This document shows positions 20,282-27,148 of a stretch of DNA of 35,724 nt, one piece after another. Where the stretch lies: the IMG/VR virus record IMGVR_UViG_3300023284_001128, positions 1-35,724 of that record. The stretch is one strand, 5' to 3'. A program made the position numbers and the translations under genes. The first letter of the stretch is position 1. Every line of letters begins with the position of its first letter. The DNA comes from a virus. The notes beneath the pieces were generated by a model. The model saw only the letters and a program-made list of their open reading frames with translations. It ran no database searches and had not been told where the DNA came from.

Positions 20282-20618
20282 GCTGGATGAAATCTACAGA
20301 AAAGTCTCAAGGCATTTTAAGAAGAACCATAAACGGTGTGCCTATCCGGATTGCCATAGGGAAAAACTCGATATCCATCACTCGAGAGGACGGCAAGGAC
20401 TCTTATTGGTGTGCCAACAATTCTTCATTCCGCTCTGCAGGAGGCACCATGAATGGGCTCACAATAACCCCTCGCGGGCCAGACAGCTGTCATGGCGATG
20501 TGTCCCCTTTATGTGTGACGGAGGATGGAACTCCTTCCCCCTCGGCCACTACCTGTTCCGAACCCGTTGCCAAGACCTCACCAAAGAAGAAGGGGAAAGG
20601 CTTTCCAGATTTTGCTGA
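20268..20618 (+). CDS. HNH-type nuclease-like protein
   Basis: 116 residues. The order CAYPDC (C24, C29), LDIHHSRGRQG (H37, H38) and LCRRHHEWAH (C57, H60) is that of zinc-bound HNH nucleases, with the His pair before the second metal strand. HNH proteins cut or nick DNA; a homing or packaging-associated role are both possible. The downstream gene starts within this one in another frame. Confidence 0.8.
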   Translation: MTKDELDEIYRKVSRHFKKNHKRCAYPDCHREKLDIHHSRGRQGLLLVCQQFFIPLCRRHHEWAHNNPSRARQLSWRCVPFMCDGGWNSFPLGHYLFRTRCQDLTKEEGERLSRFC

Positions 20619-20865
20619 GTATGCAATCGACCAGGCAATCTATGATACTTACAAGTATGCTCGAACGCATGAGGAGGAGCTTGCGGAGACGGTCAGTAAA
20701 ACGTTTGACTATTCAAAAACCCTAACTCCATTTGCCTCTTGTTCCATGTGTGGTGATGAGGCCATTTATGAGCTTAGACTTTCCAAGAGGGTGGTTTGCC
20801 ATAATTGCTACAAGTCATGGCCTGACAATGCATGGGAAGCATTCGACTACTCAAACCGCAAATGA
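20449..20865 (+). CDS. Hypothetical protein with zinc ribbon, overlapping HNH gene
   Basis: 138 residues from the ATG at 20449, which follows AGGAGG with 4-base spacing; this ribosome site is part of the HNH motif codons. The N-terminal 56 residues are Ser/Thr/Pro-rich and overlap the HNH frame. The rest (FPDFAEYAIDQAIYDTYKYA and CSMCGDEAIYE, then CHNC) is a helical segment plus a zinc ribbon and is clearly protein-like. The overlap frame may be overprinted or the start may lie elsewhere. Family unknown. Confidence 0.58.
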   Translation: MNGLTITPRGPDSCHGDVSPLCVTEDGTPSPSATTCSEPVAKTSPKKKGKGFPDFAEYAIDQAIYDTYKYARTHEEELAETVSKTFDYSKTLTPFASCSMCGDEAIYELRLSKRVVCHNCYKSWPDNAWEAFDYSNRK

Positions 20866-21380
20866 AAACGATACAACTCACACTCGAAGAGGCCCAGCAT
20901 TTTTATGCAGCTGGGAGGGAGCGCGATCGCAGGGCCGTCGAGCAGGGGTGCAACGAGCCAGATGGGACCGTCGAGAACTCCCCGCAAAACCACGGCATGG
21001 CCGTTGTCGCTGAAGCCACGGTCGCCAAGACCCTCGGCACACTCGGCGAATTCATAGCCGTTCGTGAATATTCATCTGCTTACTACAGCGATGGGGATAT
21101 CCCTGGCGGGTATCAGGTCCGGTGGACTAGGCATTGGGGTGGAAGATTACGATTTAACCCCCGGGATAAGATCGGCGAATGTTTCATCGGTGTATTCGGT
21201 GAATTTGACTTAACCCGCGGAACTGTCAACTTAATGGTGGGAGGTTGGATCTATGCATGGGAGGCATGTAGAGTCGGTTTCTGGCAGGTCCTAAAACAGA
21301 ATAAAAAGGGTGACCGGAAGTCGTTGCTTTGGGTTGATCAGGATTATATTCACTCGATGAATACACTACCTAAATTATGA
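20862..21380 (+). CDS. Possible PD-(D/E)xK-like nuclease
   Basis: 172 residues from the ATG at 20862, ATGA-coupled to the gene before. TLGEFIAVREYSSAYYSDGD, then YQVRWTRHWGGRLRFNPRD and FIGVFGEFDLTRGTVNLMVG with GWIYA resemble a phage family in which a G-E-F helix and a V-R-T-R-H strand precede a beta-hairpin. I recall these as PD-(D/E)xK-type, but no clean catalytic set is visible. It lies just before the RuvC-like gene. A DNA-metabolism role is an inference. Confidence 0.5.
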   Translation: MKTIQLTLEEAQHFYAAGRERDRRAVEQGCNEPDGTVENSPQNHGMAVVAEATVAKTLGTLGEFIAVREYSSAYYSDGDIPGGYQVRWTRHWGGRLRFNPRDKIGECFIGVFGEFDLTRGTVNLMVGGWIYAWEACRVGFWQVLKQNKKGDRKSLLWVDQDYIHSMNTLPKL

Positions 21381-21994
21381 GTATTAATCACTACATAGGA
21401 ATCGACCCGGGAGTCTCCGGGTTCGCATCAATACTTACCTACAATGAAAACGGATCCCGTGTCGGGTTTGCGCAGTTCAAACTGCATAGTAACTCTCGTC
21501 ATGAGTTCTTTAAGTGGCTCCGGGATCAGAAGACCGGTGAGAATATGTGGTGGAAGAAGCCATGCTCCAAACTGGTCATCCTCCACGAGGAAACTGAGAA
21601 GTTTGTCGGCAATTACAACATGAAGAGCTCGGCTGGGGTGGTTTATGGCGAAAGTTGTGGATTCATGAAAGGTGCGCTATCCGAAATCCTTTTGGATGCT
21701 CCGCGGTATTGGGCAATCATTCGACCGAAGGATTGGATGGCGGAGTTCGATATGAAGCGGGACCGAGGAGAGTTTCACTATGAAAACGTGCCCGGCGAGC
21801 GGAAGCTCAACTCTTTATCGACACCAGTCAGACAACGAGTGGTTACACGCAAGGCTGAGTCGACAGGAGAATGGAAGAAGAGACTCCGGGATAAGGCATT
21901 CGAGATTATCGGCGAAGTTTCCTGCTCAATCCCGGCCGCGGATTCCCTCCTGTTGGCCATTCTTGCGCGTAGAAGGGATCCGGAGTTATGCTAA
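21377..21994 (+). CDS. RuvC-like Holliday junction resolvase
   Basis: 205 residues. An RNase H-fold nuclease: YIGIDPGVSGF gives the first Asp (D10), VILHEETE the Glu (E71 or E72) and IPAADSLLLAI the C-terminal Asp (D189). It would resolve branched DNA before packaging or during recombination. The ATG is ATGA-coupled. A basic middle segment (EWKKRLRDKAF) may contact DNA. Confidence 0.87.
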   Translation: MSINHYIGIDPGVSGFASILTYNENGSRVGFAQFKLHSNSRHEFFKWLRDQKTGENMWWKKPCSKLVILHEETEKFVGNYNMKSSAGVVYGESCGFMKGALSEILLDAPRYWAIIRPKDWMAEFDMKRDRGEFHYENVPGERKLNSLSTPVRQRVVTRKAESTGEWKKRLRDKAFEIIGEVSCSIPAADSLLLAILARRRDPELC

Positions 21995-22155
21995 AGAAGC
22001 TAGGCCCATGGCACTGGAGTGGCAGGAAGTTTCACTTTGGCCGGTTCCATCTAGGAACACGGCAGGCGTTCCCTCCAAGATTTTACATTGCGAAATTTTA
22101 CACATGCACTTACTACGGCTTTGGCCGGTGGTTTGTGTCAATCGATAAGAAATGA
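21988..22155 (+). CDS. Small aromatic basic protein, 55 residues
   Basis: It starts within the resolvase end at 21988 and ends at 22155, directly before the primase ATG. MLKKLGPWHWSGRKFHFGRF and then YIAKFYTCTYYGFGRWFVSI is rich in aromatics and Arg/Lys, suggesting a nucleic-acid or membrane-surface binder. No family is recognised. Open length and operon fit support it. Confidence 0.6.
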   Translation: MLKKLGPWHWSGRKFHFGRFHLGTRQAFPPRFYIAKFYTCTYYGFGRWFVSIDKK

Positions 22156-23139
22156 ATGAGCAAAATAGCGAAATGCAAGGAAGCGCTCCCCCTGCCTGCG
22201 TTGATGCAGCTAGTTGGGGACGGAACCAGATGCAAGACCCAGGCGAAGTGCCCTTTCCACGAGGACAGCTCACCGTCTTTCTCCTGCTGGCGATCGCAAG
22301 GGAAGTGGCGATGGAAGTGTCACTCGGGTTGCGGCACGGGGGACGAATTAGACTACGTGAAATTGAAGTTTGGCTTGAACACGCGCCAAGCGGTTGCCGC
22401 TTACTCGGAGATGGCGGAGAGCGGAAATGTCGCAGGGACCTCAGTAAAGCCGATCCAACTCGAACCATCTACCCCAACACCTTACACCAGGCCCTCTTGC
22501 GTGTCCGCCTCTGACCCCCTCTTAAACACTCTCAGCCGTAATCGACCGTATGGCTTGGAAGGTTTGAAGTGGGCGCGAGACGAGGGTGTGCTGCATTTTG
22601 TAAGCTGGCACCGAACTCTCTGCTACGGAATCAGTGATTCGATGGATTTCGGCATGGAGCTCAGAAAACTGGACGGCACACCATTTGATGCTTTGATGCA
22701 ACCGGACGGTAGCCAGCATCTTGCGGCACGGAAATCCCACACCATCAAGGGATCCGTGAAGAACTGGCCCGTGGGCCTCCCCAATGCCTGCAATGTGAAT
22801 ACGATTGTGATTTGTGAAGGTATCCCAGACTTTCTGGAGTGTTATGATCGCATCATTCAGGAGGGGAAGTTGCAGGATTTGCAAATGATGCCTGATATGT
22901 TGCCGGTTTGTATGCTAGGGGCCTCCCTGAAGATCCACTGGGATGCTCTGGCATGGTTCTATGAGAAGCGGGTTAGAATTATGGCGCACAGTGACAAGGT
23001 AGGGGTAGCGGCTGCTATAAGGTGGTGGCATCAATTGTCGAAGATCGCGAGTAAGGTGGATATTTTTTCTTTCTATGGTCTCCCCTTCCACGACCTCTAC
23101 GACGCTCGAAACCACAAAGAACGAATACTGCCATGGTAA
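22156..23139 (+). CDS. DNA primase (CHC2 zinc finger and TOPRIM)
   Basis: 327 residues. The N-terminus has the primase zinc finger: CPFHEDSSPSF (C32, H35) and WKCHSGCGTGD (C55, C59). The TOPRIM domain shows VICEGIPD with E221. Its second motif reads MAHSDKVGVAAA, where the canonical D-x-D has His at the first Asp (H278, D280). It makes RNA primers on the lagging strand. No helicase domain follows, unlike T7 gp4. It follows the 55-residue gene directly. Confidence 0.87.
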   Translation: MSKIAKCKEALPLPALMQLVGDGTRCKTQAKCPFHEDSSPSFSCWRSQGKWRWKCHSGCGTGDELDYVKLKFGLNTRQAVAAYSEMAESGNVAGTSVKPIQLEPSTPTPYTRPSCVSASDPLLNTLSRNRPYGLEGLKWARDEGVLHFVSWHRTLCYGISDSMDFGMELRKLDGTPFDALMQPDGSQHLAARKSHTIKGSVKNWPVGLPNACNVNTIVICEGIPDFLECYDRIIQEGKLQDLQMMPDMLPVCMLGASLKIHWDALAWFYEKRVRIMAHSDKVGVAAAIRWWHQLSKIASKVDIFSFYGLPFHDLYDARNHKERILPW

Positions 23140-23417
23140 TAATTGAAGATGATGGGCACTTTGCGATCATTCGTGACGGTAACGGCTTCCGTGTTGTTAC
23201 TGCTATTCTACACCATCGCCTTGGGACTCGTCTTATTAGGGGCCCAAATCGTGGCACACCTCCTGATCTGGATGGATACCGCGCCACTCGCGAGGAAGCT
23301 GTCAAACTTATGGAAGCGTGGACCCATTACCTCACTAAGAAGGTGGTCTCGAGCCGTCTGTCAAAGAGACTTGAGCACATCACAGAAGAATACGAACAAA
23401 TGATGGAGAATAAATGA
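23133..23417 (+). CDS. Hypothetical protein, 94 residues
   Basis: It starts MVIIEDDGHFAIIRDGNGFR, then a basic turn (HHRLGTRLIRGPNRG) and a long helix EEAVKLMEAWTHYLTKK. A beta-hairpin followed by a helix is typical of small phage early proteins. It overlaps the primase end by seven bases. No family is recognised. Confidence 0.6.
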   Translation: MVIIEDDGHFAIIRDGNGFRVVTAILHHRLGTRLIRGPNRGTPPDLDGYRATREEAVKLMEAWTHYLTKKVVSSRLSKRLEHITEEYEQMMENK

Positions 23418-23596
23418 AAAGAAACGATAGAGTTATCAATGGTAATCGGACGAGCCCGAAGGCCCAATCACCATTCGTCTGGAACCACGAAGAGCGGAAG
23501 CGGAAGATCGATGCGAACTTCTGCGCGGTGCCCAGCACATCACAGCAATCTAAGGCATGGAAAATTATTGCGAGAGGAGGGAAACGTGCAGTATGA
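23414..23596 (+). CDS. Small basic protein, 60 residues
   Basis: MKRNDRVINGNRTSPKAQSP, then FVWNHEERKRKIDANFCAVP and a basic end. It is ATGA-coupled to the 94-residue gene; the end carries the strong ribosome site for the next gene. Likely an extended basic protein. No family is recognised. Confidence 0.55.
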   Translation: MKRNDRVINGNRTSPKAQSPFVWNHEERKRKIDANFCAVPSTSQQSKAWKIIARGGKRAV

Positions 23597-23939
23597 ATTT
23601 AGATGTTCTCGTTGCCAAGATGCTTTGGAAGTTAATTCCTTCTCGCCACCATCACCGGATCAGACGGTCTATCTCGATCCATGTTCAAGGTGTCACACGG
23701 CAGACGTGGAGAACGCGGAACTCCGGTTGGAAGCCGAAGGATTTGCTGCTGGGTATCATAGCGCGATGGAATTGGTTTCGAAGGCTATACGTGAGTTCGA
23801 CTTGTCAAATTATCGCAACGGTCATTCGGGTATCTTGGAAGGAATCAAGAAACTGGAAGGTGAGGCTCGTAACGATGCTTTGTCACAAGGTGTTGAAAAG
23901 ACACGGGGAGGACAATGCGGATTTGATCCGCCAGCGTGA
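23586..23939 (+). CDS. Zinc-ribbon plus helical protein, 117 residues
   Basis: The start is GTG at 23586 after AGGAGGG, a strong ribosome site. CSRC (7-10) and CSRC (35-38) form a zinc ribbon, then a helical segment AELRLEAEGFAAGYHSAMEL and LEGIKKLEGEARNDALS. Two identical CSRC knuckles are unusual but fit a four-Cys site. The downstream gene starts inside its last 65 bases. No family is recognised. Confidence 0.62.
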   Translation: MQYEFRCSRCQDALEVNSFSPPSPDQTVYLDPCSRCHTADVENAELRLEAEGFAAGYHSAMELVSKAIREFDLSNYRNGHSGILEGIKKLEGEARNDALSQGVEKTRGGQCGFDPPA

Positions 23940-24354
23940 CTTCTTTGAAAAGCGATCATGGGAGAATGAAGCATGTCTGAGGGTTTTGGAAGACACGGTG
24001 GGAATCAAGATGAGGATTGGCGAATCGAACTTGCCAGAATTGCATTTAGGATCCGAGAGAACACTCAAGGATTTTGGGTCATCTGGAAAGTCTGCATTCA
24101 CACCGAAGAGTGTGTCAGATCTGAAGTCGTCCCTTGCCACCCCGACAGTAAAAAAGACAAGCACGCCAGAGACACCAACCCCACCGCCAGTATTAGGGCC
24201 CAACTCCTTTCCCACGGAAACCCTGGATACGCTTTTGAGATCCGATACGCTCAGGGGGGAGGAAGGCACACGACCCTCCAATACACCTGGTGCTACATCG
24301 ATGGGTTGCAACGATGCGTCCTCGCCGGCAAAACCAAGCAAAGAAACTACTTAG
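23875..24354 (+). CDS. Hypothetical protein, 159 residues, overlapping next gene
   Basis: From the ATG at 23875 with GGTGAGG about ten bases upstream. The first 50 residues look natural and helical (DNADLIRQRDFFEKRSWENE). The rest is Ser/Thr/Pro-rich and likely disordered. 382 bases are shared in another frame with the 166-residue gene. Either both are translated or the low-complexity tail is a by-product of the other gene's codons. No family is recognised. Confidence 0.42.
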   Translation: MLCHKVLKRHGEDNADLIRQRDFFEKRSWENEACLRVLEDTVGIKMRIGESNLPELHLGSERTLKDFGSSGKSAFTPKSVSDLKSSLATPTVKKTSTPETPTPPPVLGPNSFPTETLDTLLRSDTLRGEEGTRPSNTPGATSMGCNDASSPAKPSKETT

Positions 24355-24473
24355 AAATGATAAAACGGAATGAACTCGACAAACAGTATATTAGGGACCC
24401 CTACGATGACGGAGGACACTTGCTTGAAGGTGAGTATGGATTTGATCGCAGGAAAACAGTGGACAATGAGTGA
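23973..24473 (+). CDS. Hypothetical protein, 166 residues
   Basis: It starts MSEGFGRHGGNQDEDWRIEL, then IAFRIRENTQGFWVIWKVCI and later FEIRYAQGGGRHTTLQYTWC and YIDGLQRCVLAGKTKQ. Balanced composition with beta strands favours this frame as a folded protein. Its last third is outside the overlap. The downstream winged-helix gene starts within its end. No family is recognised. Confidence 0.58.
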   Translation: MSEGFGRHGGNQDEDWRIELARIAFRIRENTQGFWVIWKVCIHTEECVRSEVVPCHPDSKKDKHARDTNPTASIRAQLLSHGNPGYAFEIRYAQGGGRHTTLQYTWCYIDGLQRCVLAGKTKQRNYLEMIKRNELDKQYIRDPYDDGGHLLEGEYGFDRRKTVDNE

Positions 24474-24972
24474 ATGCATTGTCTTGGCAGCAATCAACCA
24501 GTGGCCTGGTATTAAGTCTCAGACTGACTTGGCTGAGAAGATTGGTGTGAGTAGGGCCATCGTGAGTAAGACGTATGTGAGAGCGGTTGAGCTTGGCATG
24601 AAGTTGGAGCGCTCTTTTACTAGAGGCGGCTGGTCTCAGGAAGGGTTAGAGCGTCAACGCTTGGGAAAAACACGTGCCCAAACGCCGAAGCACTGGAAAG
24701 GCAAGAAGCTTTCCGAACTCCTCAAGTCCCTTGGGATCAACAAGGAGAATTGCAATCTGTTGAACTTTGGTCGCACAGGCAGGGTTAGTAAGGGTAACTT
24801 TTGGGAGGATTATAAAGGCCGGCATGTGTGGATACTCAAAGATATCAGAGCGCATTTTGGAAAAGAGGTGGCAATTCATCGATACAATCATGACAGGTGT
24901 CGCGAGGAGAGAACAGTCCAACTATGGGCCGAAATCAGAGATCGATTCAAATCGAAAGGAATAACACTATGA
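24433..24972 (+). CDS. Winged-helix (MarR-like) putative regulator
   Basis: 179 residues from the ATG at 24433 (GAAGGTGAG just upstream; earlier starts at 24370 and 24406 are possible). CIVLAAINQWPGIKSQTDLA, then EKIGVSRAIVSKTYVRAVEL is a winged-helix pattern with a recognition helix, as in MarR-type or replication-initiator domains. The remainder is basic and probably DNA-contacting. A phage regulator or initiator are both possible. It ends in a TGAAAG overlap with the membrane gene. Confidence 0.63.
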   Translation, partial: SMDLIAGKQWTMSECIVLAAINQWPGIKSQTDLAEKIGVSRAIVSKTYVRAVELGMKLERSFTRGGWSQEGLERQRLGKTRAQTPKHWKGKKLSELLKSLGINKENCNLLNFGRTGRVSKGNFWEDYKGRHVWILKDIRAHFGKEVAIHRYNHDRCREERTVQLWAEIRDRFKSKGITL

Positions 24973-25427
24973 AAGGAAAAGACAAAACGAAATGGAGAAT
25001 AATAAATCTGACATTGGCGACGCTCTTAGGGACGCTTATATGGATCGGTGGGAACGTGATGCAGGCAGCTTCGCCGCCGATACCGGCAAGCAGCACATCG
25101 ACACGCCTCCTTACAATGCATATGGATTTCACATCCAAACTACCACTGATCTCGGTCCAGCTGCAGGCAGAGTTAAAGGAGATCAGCGACTCCCATCTCT
25201 CCAAAATTATCTCGAATCTGCAACACCTTCGGAACTCTGGAGACGAAGACTTCACGCCAAAAAGAATCGACGCGGCCTTCTCGCCGTTCTCAAAAAAGGT
25301 ATTGCGAAGGTCTTTGGGCCTCTATACCGAGTTGTGGTGGGGCCTTGACCAGCACCAGTCATCCAAGTTTCTTTGGCGGGAGTTGTTCAAGGAGATTACA
25401 TTTAACAAGGCGTATCCGAATTACTAA
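24969..25427 (+). CDS. Membrane-anchored protein, 152 residues
   Basis: From the ATG at 24969 (ATGA overlap): a basic start MKGKDKTKWR, then one hydrophobic span IINLTLATLLGTLIWIGG (about residues 11-28) and an extracytoplasmic-like soluble domain with helices (ISVQLQAELKEISDSHLSKI). The topology resembles inner-membrane spanins, but the gene is at the end of the early block and no spanin signature is certain. A second frame is open inside it. Confidence 0.58.
   Translation: MKGKDKTKWRIINLTLATLLGTLIWIGGNVMQAASPPIPASSTSTRLLTMHMDFTSKLPLISVQLQAELKEISDSHLSKIISNLQHLRNSGDEDFTPKRIDAAFSPFSKKVLRRSLGLYTELWWGLDQHQSSKFLWRELFKEITFNKAYPNY
24992..25348 (+). CDS. Overlapping hypothetical frame, 118 residues
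   Basis: Contained within the membrane gene in another frame: MENNKSDIGDALRDAYMDRW, then YNAYGFHIQTTTDLG and a basic amphipathic end (GLLAVLKKGIAKVFGPLY). The sequence is surprisingly protein-like. There is no Cys lipobox, so it is not an Rz1-type outer spanin. It may be overprinted, or by chance open. Confidence 0.35.
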   Translation: MENNKSDIGDALRDAYMDRWERDAGSFAADTGKQHIDTPPYNAYGFHIQTTTDLGPAAGRVKGDQRLPSLQNYLESATPSELWRRRLHAKKNRRGLLAVLKKGIAKVFGPLYRVVVGP

Positions 25428-25432
25428 TATGA

Positions 25433-25466
25433 CCCCAGGGAGATGGAATCTATTAACTCCCTGGGG
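25433..25466. terminator. Bidirectional terminator-like hairpin
   Basis: CCCCAGGGAG (25433-25442) and CTCCCTGGGG (25457-25466) form a perfect 10-bp stem with a 14-base loop. It stands exactly between the last plus-strand stop (25427) and the converging minus-strand genes. There is no T-run, so the stem would have to act with other factors or by processing. Confidence 0.6.
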
Positions 25467-25489
25467 CCTCGCGGGGCGCAACCATTAAA

Positions 25490-25591
25490 TTATTTCCTGC
25501 GCGGGCCCTTGGTGCTCTTGGTGCCCTTACCGGCTGGCTTCTTGGGCGCCGGCCTGGATTTCAGTGTTCCTTTGTGTTGATGTAGTGCCAT
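25490..25591 (-). CDS. 33-residue Lys-rich protein
   Basis: From the ATG at 25591: MALHQHKGTLKSRPAPKKPA, then GKGTKSTKGPRRK. AGGAGGTGG lies nine bases upstream inside the end of the lipoprotein gene, a strong ribosome site. Very basic short proteins occur at late operon ends; the role is unknown. Confidence 0.55.
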   Translation of the reverse strand: MALHQHKGTLKSRPAPKKPAGKGTKSTKGPRRK

Positions 25592-25593
25592 GG

Positions 25594-26016
25594 CTATCCA
25601 CCTCCTTTCTTCACGCGAGCGTGCAGTTCAGAGGTAACGCCGCGGGCCTGGGCCGACTTCGAGATAACCTTTTTGACTTCCTTGGCCGCTTCCCCCGCCA
25701 GCTCCACTCCCCCAATTACCGCCTCCAACACTTGCTCCTGGCTGGATAATTGTGCTCGAGCTTTTCTGTTCCTGATCTGTGCGTATAGTCCAAGTCCCCC
25801 GGCCAGGATCGTAGACACTAGACCGGCGAATGGAAAAGGTGCTAGACTCACTAACGCCGTAGCTGCTTGGATTGAGGGGTTGGCCACTATGTTCGTTGCC
25901 ACCAACCCCGTTGTGGGGTTTACACCCACCTTTTGAGTTGTCAGGAGATTGTCAGCAGTGTCGCATCCGGTGCAAAGGAATGCCAGGACCATAGTCAGGG
26001 ATAAGAAATATTTCAT
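25594..26016 (-). CDS. Putative lipoprotein with second hydrophobic span
   Basis: 140 residues. The signal MKYFLSLTMVLAFLCTGC has C18 as a lipid-acceptor candidate, although the -3 residue is Cys rather than Leu. A second hydrophobic, Gly/Ala-rich span lies near residues 55-80 (PFPFAGLVSTILAGGLGLYA), then a basic helix EVKKVISKSAQARG. Together with the holin-like gene upstream it suggests a lysis group. No endolysin is visible in the window. Confidence 0.62.
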   Translation of the reverse strand: MKYFLSLTMVLAFLCTGCDTADNLLTTQKVGVNPTTGLVATNIVANPSIQAATALVSLAPFPFAGLVSTILAGGLGLYAQIRNRKARAQLSSQEQVLEAVIGGVELAGEAAKEVKKVISKSAQARGVTSELHARVKKGGG

Positions 26017-26032
26017 GGGATCGAGTGTCTTC

Positions 26033-26248
26033 TTATGGGGTTATCTTTGCAAGAATGAATTTGGCTATGAATGGAACAAGGGCACCGGTTGTGGCTGAGA
26101 CTGCGGTGCACCAGGCGATGAGTCTGATGCGGAAGGTGGAATTCTTCTCCACTAAGATCTCGATTTTTTCCAAGCGCTTATTGGCGACCTTCTGGCGTTC
26201 GTCAATCCGTGCGACTATCACCCTGATGCTTTCCTGTTCATTGTTCAT
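26033..26248 (-). CDS. Holin-like coiled-coil membrane protein
   Basis: 71 residues. A helical N-terminus ESIRVIVARIDERQKVANKR, then LEKIEILVEKN, leads into a single span LIAWCTAVSATTGALVPFIA near the C-terminus. The layout (N-terminal coiled coil, C-terminal span) is that of XhlA-type and similar phage holins. It would control the timing of lysis by making membrane holes. It is followed by the lipoprotein gene and coupled to the 26245 gene by ATGA. Confidence 0.6.
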   Translation of the reverse strand: MNNEQESIRVIVARIDERQKVANKRLEKIEILVEKNSTFRIRLIAWCTAVSATTGALVPFIAKFILAKITP

Positions 26249-27120
26249 GTTAGTCCGTTTTCGAGTCTAACGTAATCATAGAGATCTACAGCCTGAGCAT
26301 TGGTCAAAGCTGTGTTTGAAAGTCCCGCATTATCCCAGATCATTTTGTGGCGGCAATACCATTGAGCCCCAGCTCTAACGGTATTATCTCTAGTTCTTCC
26401 AAGGCGAGAAAAATCCCCAACAAACTGAAAAGTTCCCTGATTATTGTCAATCTGAACACCGTTAACCCATGTATCCCAAAAGGTATTATCCCGCTGACTA
26501 AGTAGTATGACAAGATCAACCCCTGATCCTTTTAGCAAAACAGACGTATTAGCTTTTACTGTGTTAGCAGAATTCTGTTCAATACGCATCTGACCGGCTG
26601 TTGTAGGCCCGTCGAGTTCCCAACTGATGTTAGCAATAAGATTAGCGCCTGTATCATTATCACCAATCAAAGACCCATAATCAACAAAGTGGCCGGTAAA
26701 CATAATGGCCCACCGATGGTTGGCACCCGGGAGAACCATGTCACCACCTGCTGTAGGAGGCCCTGCTCCCGAATCAGTGAGTAAGAAGGATGGATCCCCG
26801 GCCCCGCCTCCGTCAAAGAAAACTACCGGGTTCAGGCCGCTTCCAAAACTAGCAAAAGCGTGATGAAGAATGGGCTCGAATGCAACACCTGCAGTTTGAA
26901 TGGCTGTCCAATTTTGCTCCTTGTCATCCCACACTGTGTCCGGAGTATTGGAGTTACCAATGTTATCAAGATTACCGATACCGTCATCCACCAGATCTTG
27001 AGCATCAAACCACCACGTAGGCCGTGGGGTAGATGTGGGGAATACCGCCGCTTCGGCATCAGCGCCAAAGATCCCACTTCGACCTTGTAACATCTTTCCA
27101 GTTGAAATTGAATGTCCCAT
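26245..27120 (-). CDS. Lectin-like (LamG/ConA-type) tail protein
   Basis: 291 residues from the ATG at 27120. A beta-rich domain with WWFDAQDLVDDGIGNLDNIG, GANHRWAIMFTGHFVDYGSL and DNTFWDTWVNGVQIDNNQGT, ending in a helical DLYDYVRLENG, follows the jelly-roll pattern of ConA/LamG carbohydrate-binding domains often found in tail fibres and spikes. It would bind host surface sugars. It follows the beta-rich 350-residue gene in transcription. Confidence 0.6.
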   Translation of the reverse strand: MGHSISTGKMLQGRSGIFGADAEAAVFPTSTPRPTWWFDAQDLVDDGIGNLDNIGNSNTPDTVWDDKEQNWTAIQTAGVAFEPILHHAFASFGSGLNPVVFFDGGGAGDPSFLLTDSGAGPPTAGGDMVLPGANHRWAIMFTGHFVDYGSLIGDNDTGANLIANISWELDGPTTAGQMRIEQNSANTVKANTSVLLKGSGVDLVILLSQRDNTFWDTWVNGVQIDNNQGTFQFVGDFSRLGRTRDNTVRAGAQWYCRHKMIWDNAGLSNTALTNAQAVDLYDYVRLENGLT

Positions 27121-27148
27121 GATAATTACCAACTCTTGAAGGGTGGTC

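Noticed and set aside
24969-25348. Rz/Rz1-type nested spanin pair
   Set aside because: Outer gene has a plausible N-terminal span, but the nested frame has no lipoprotein signal; kept only as an overlap observation.
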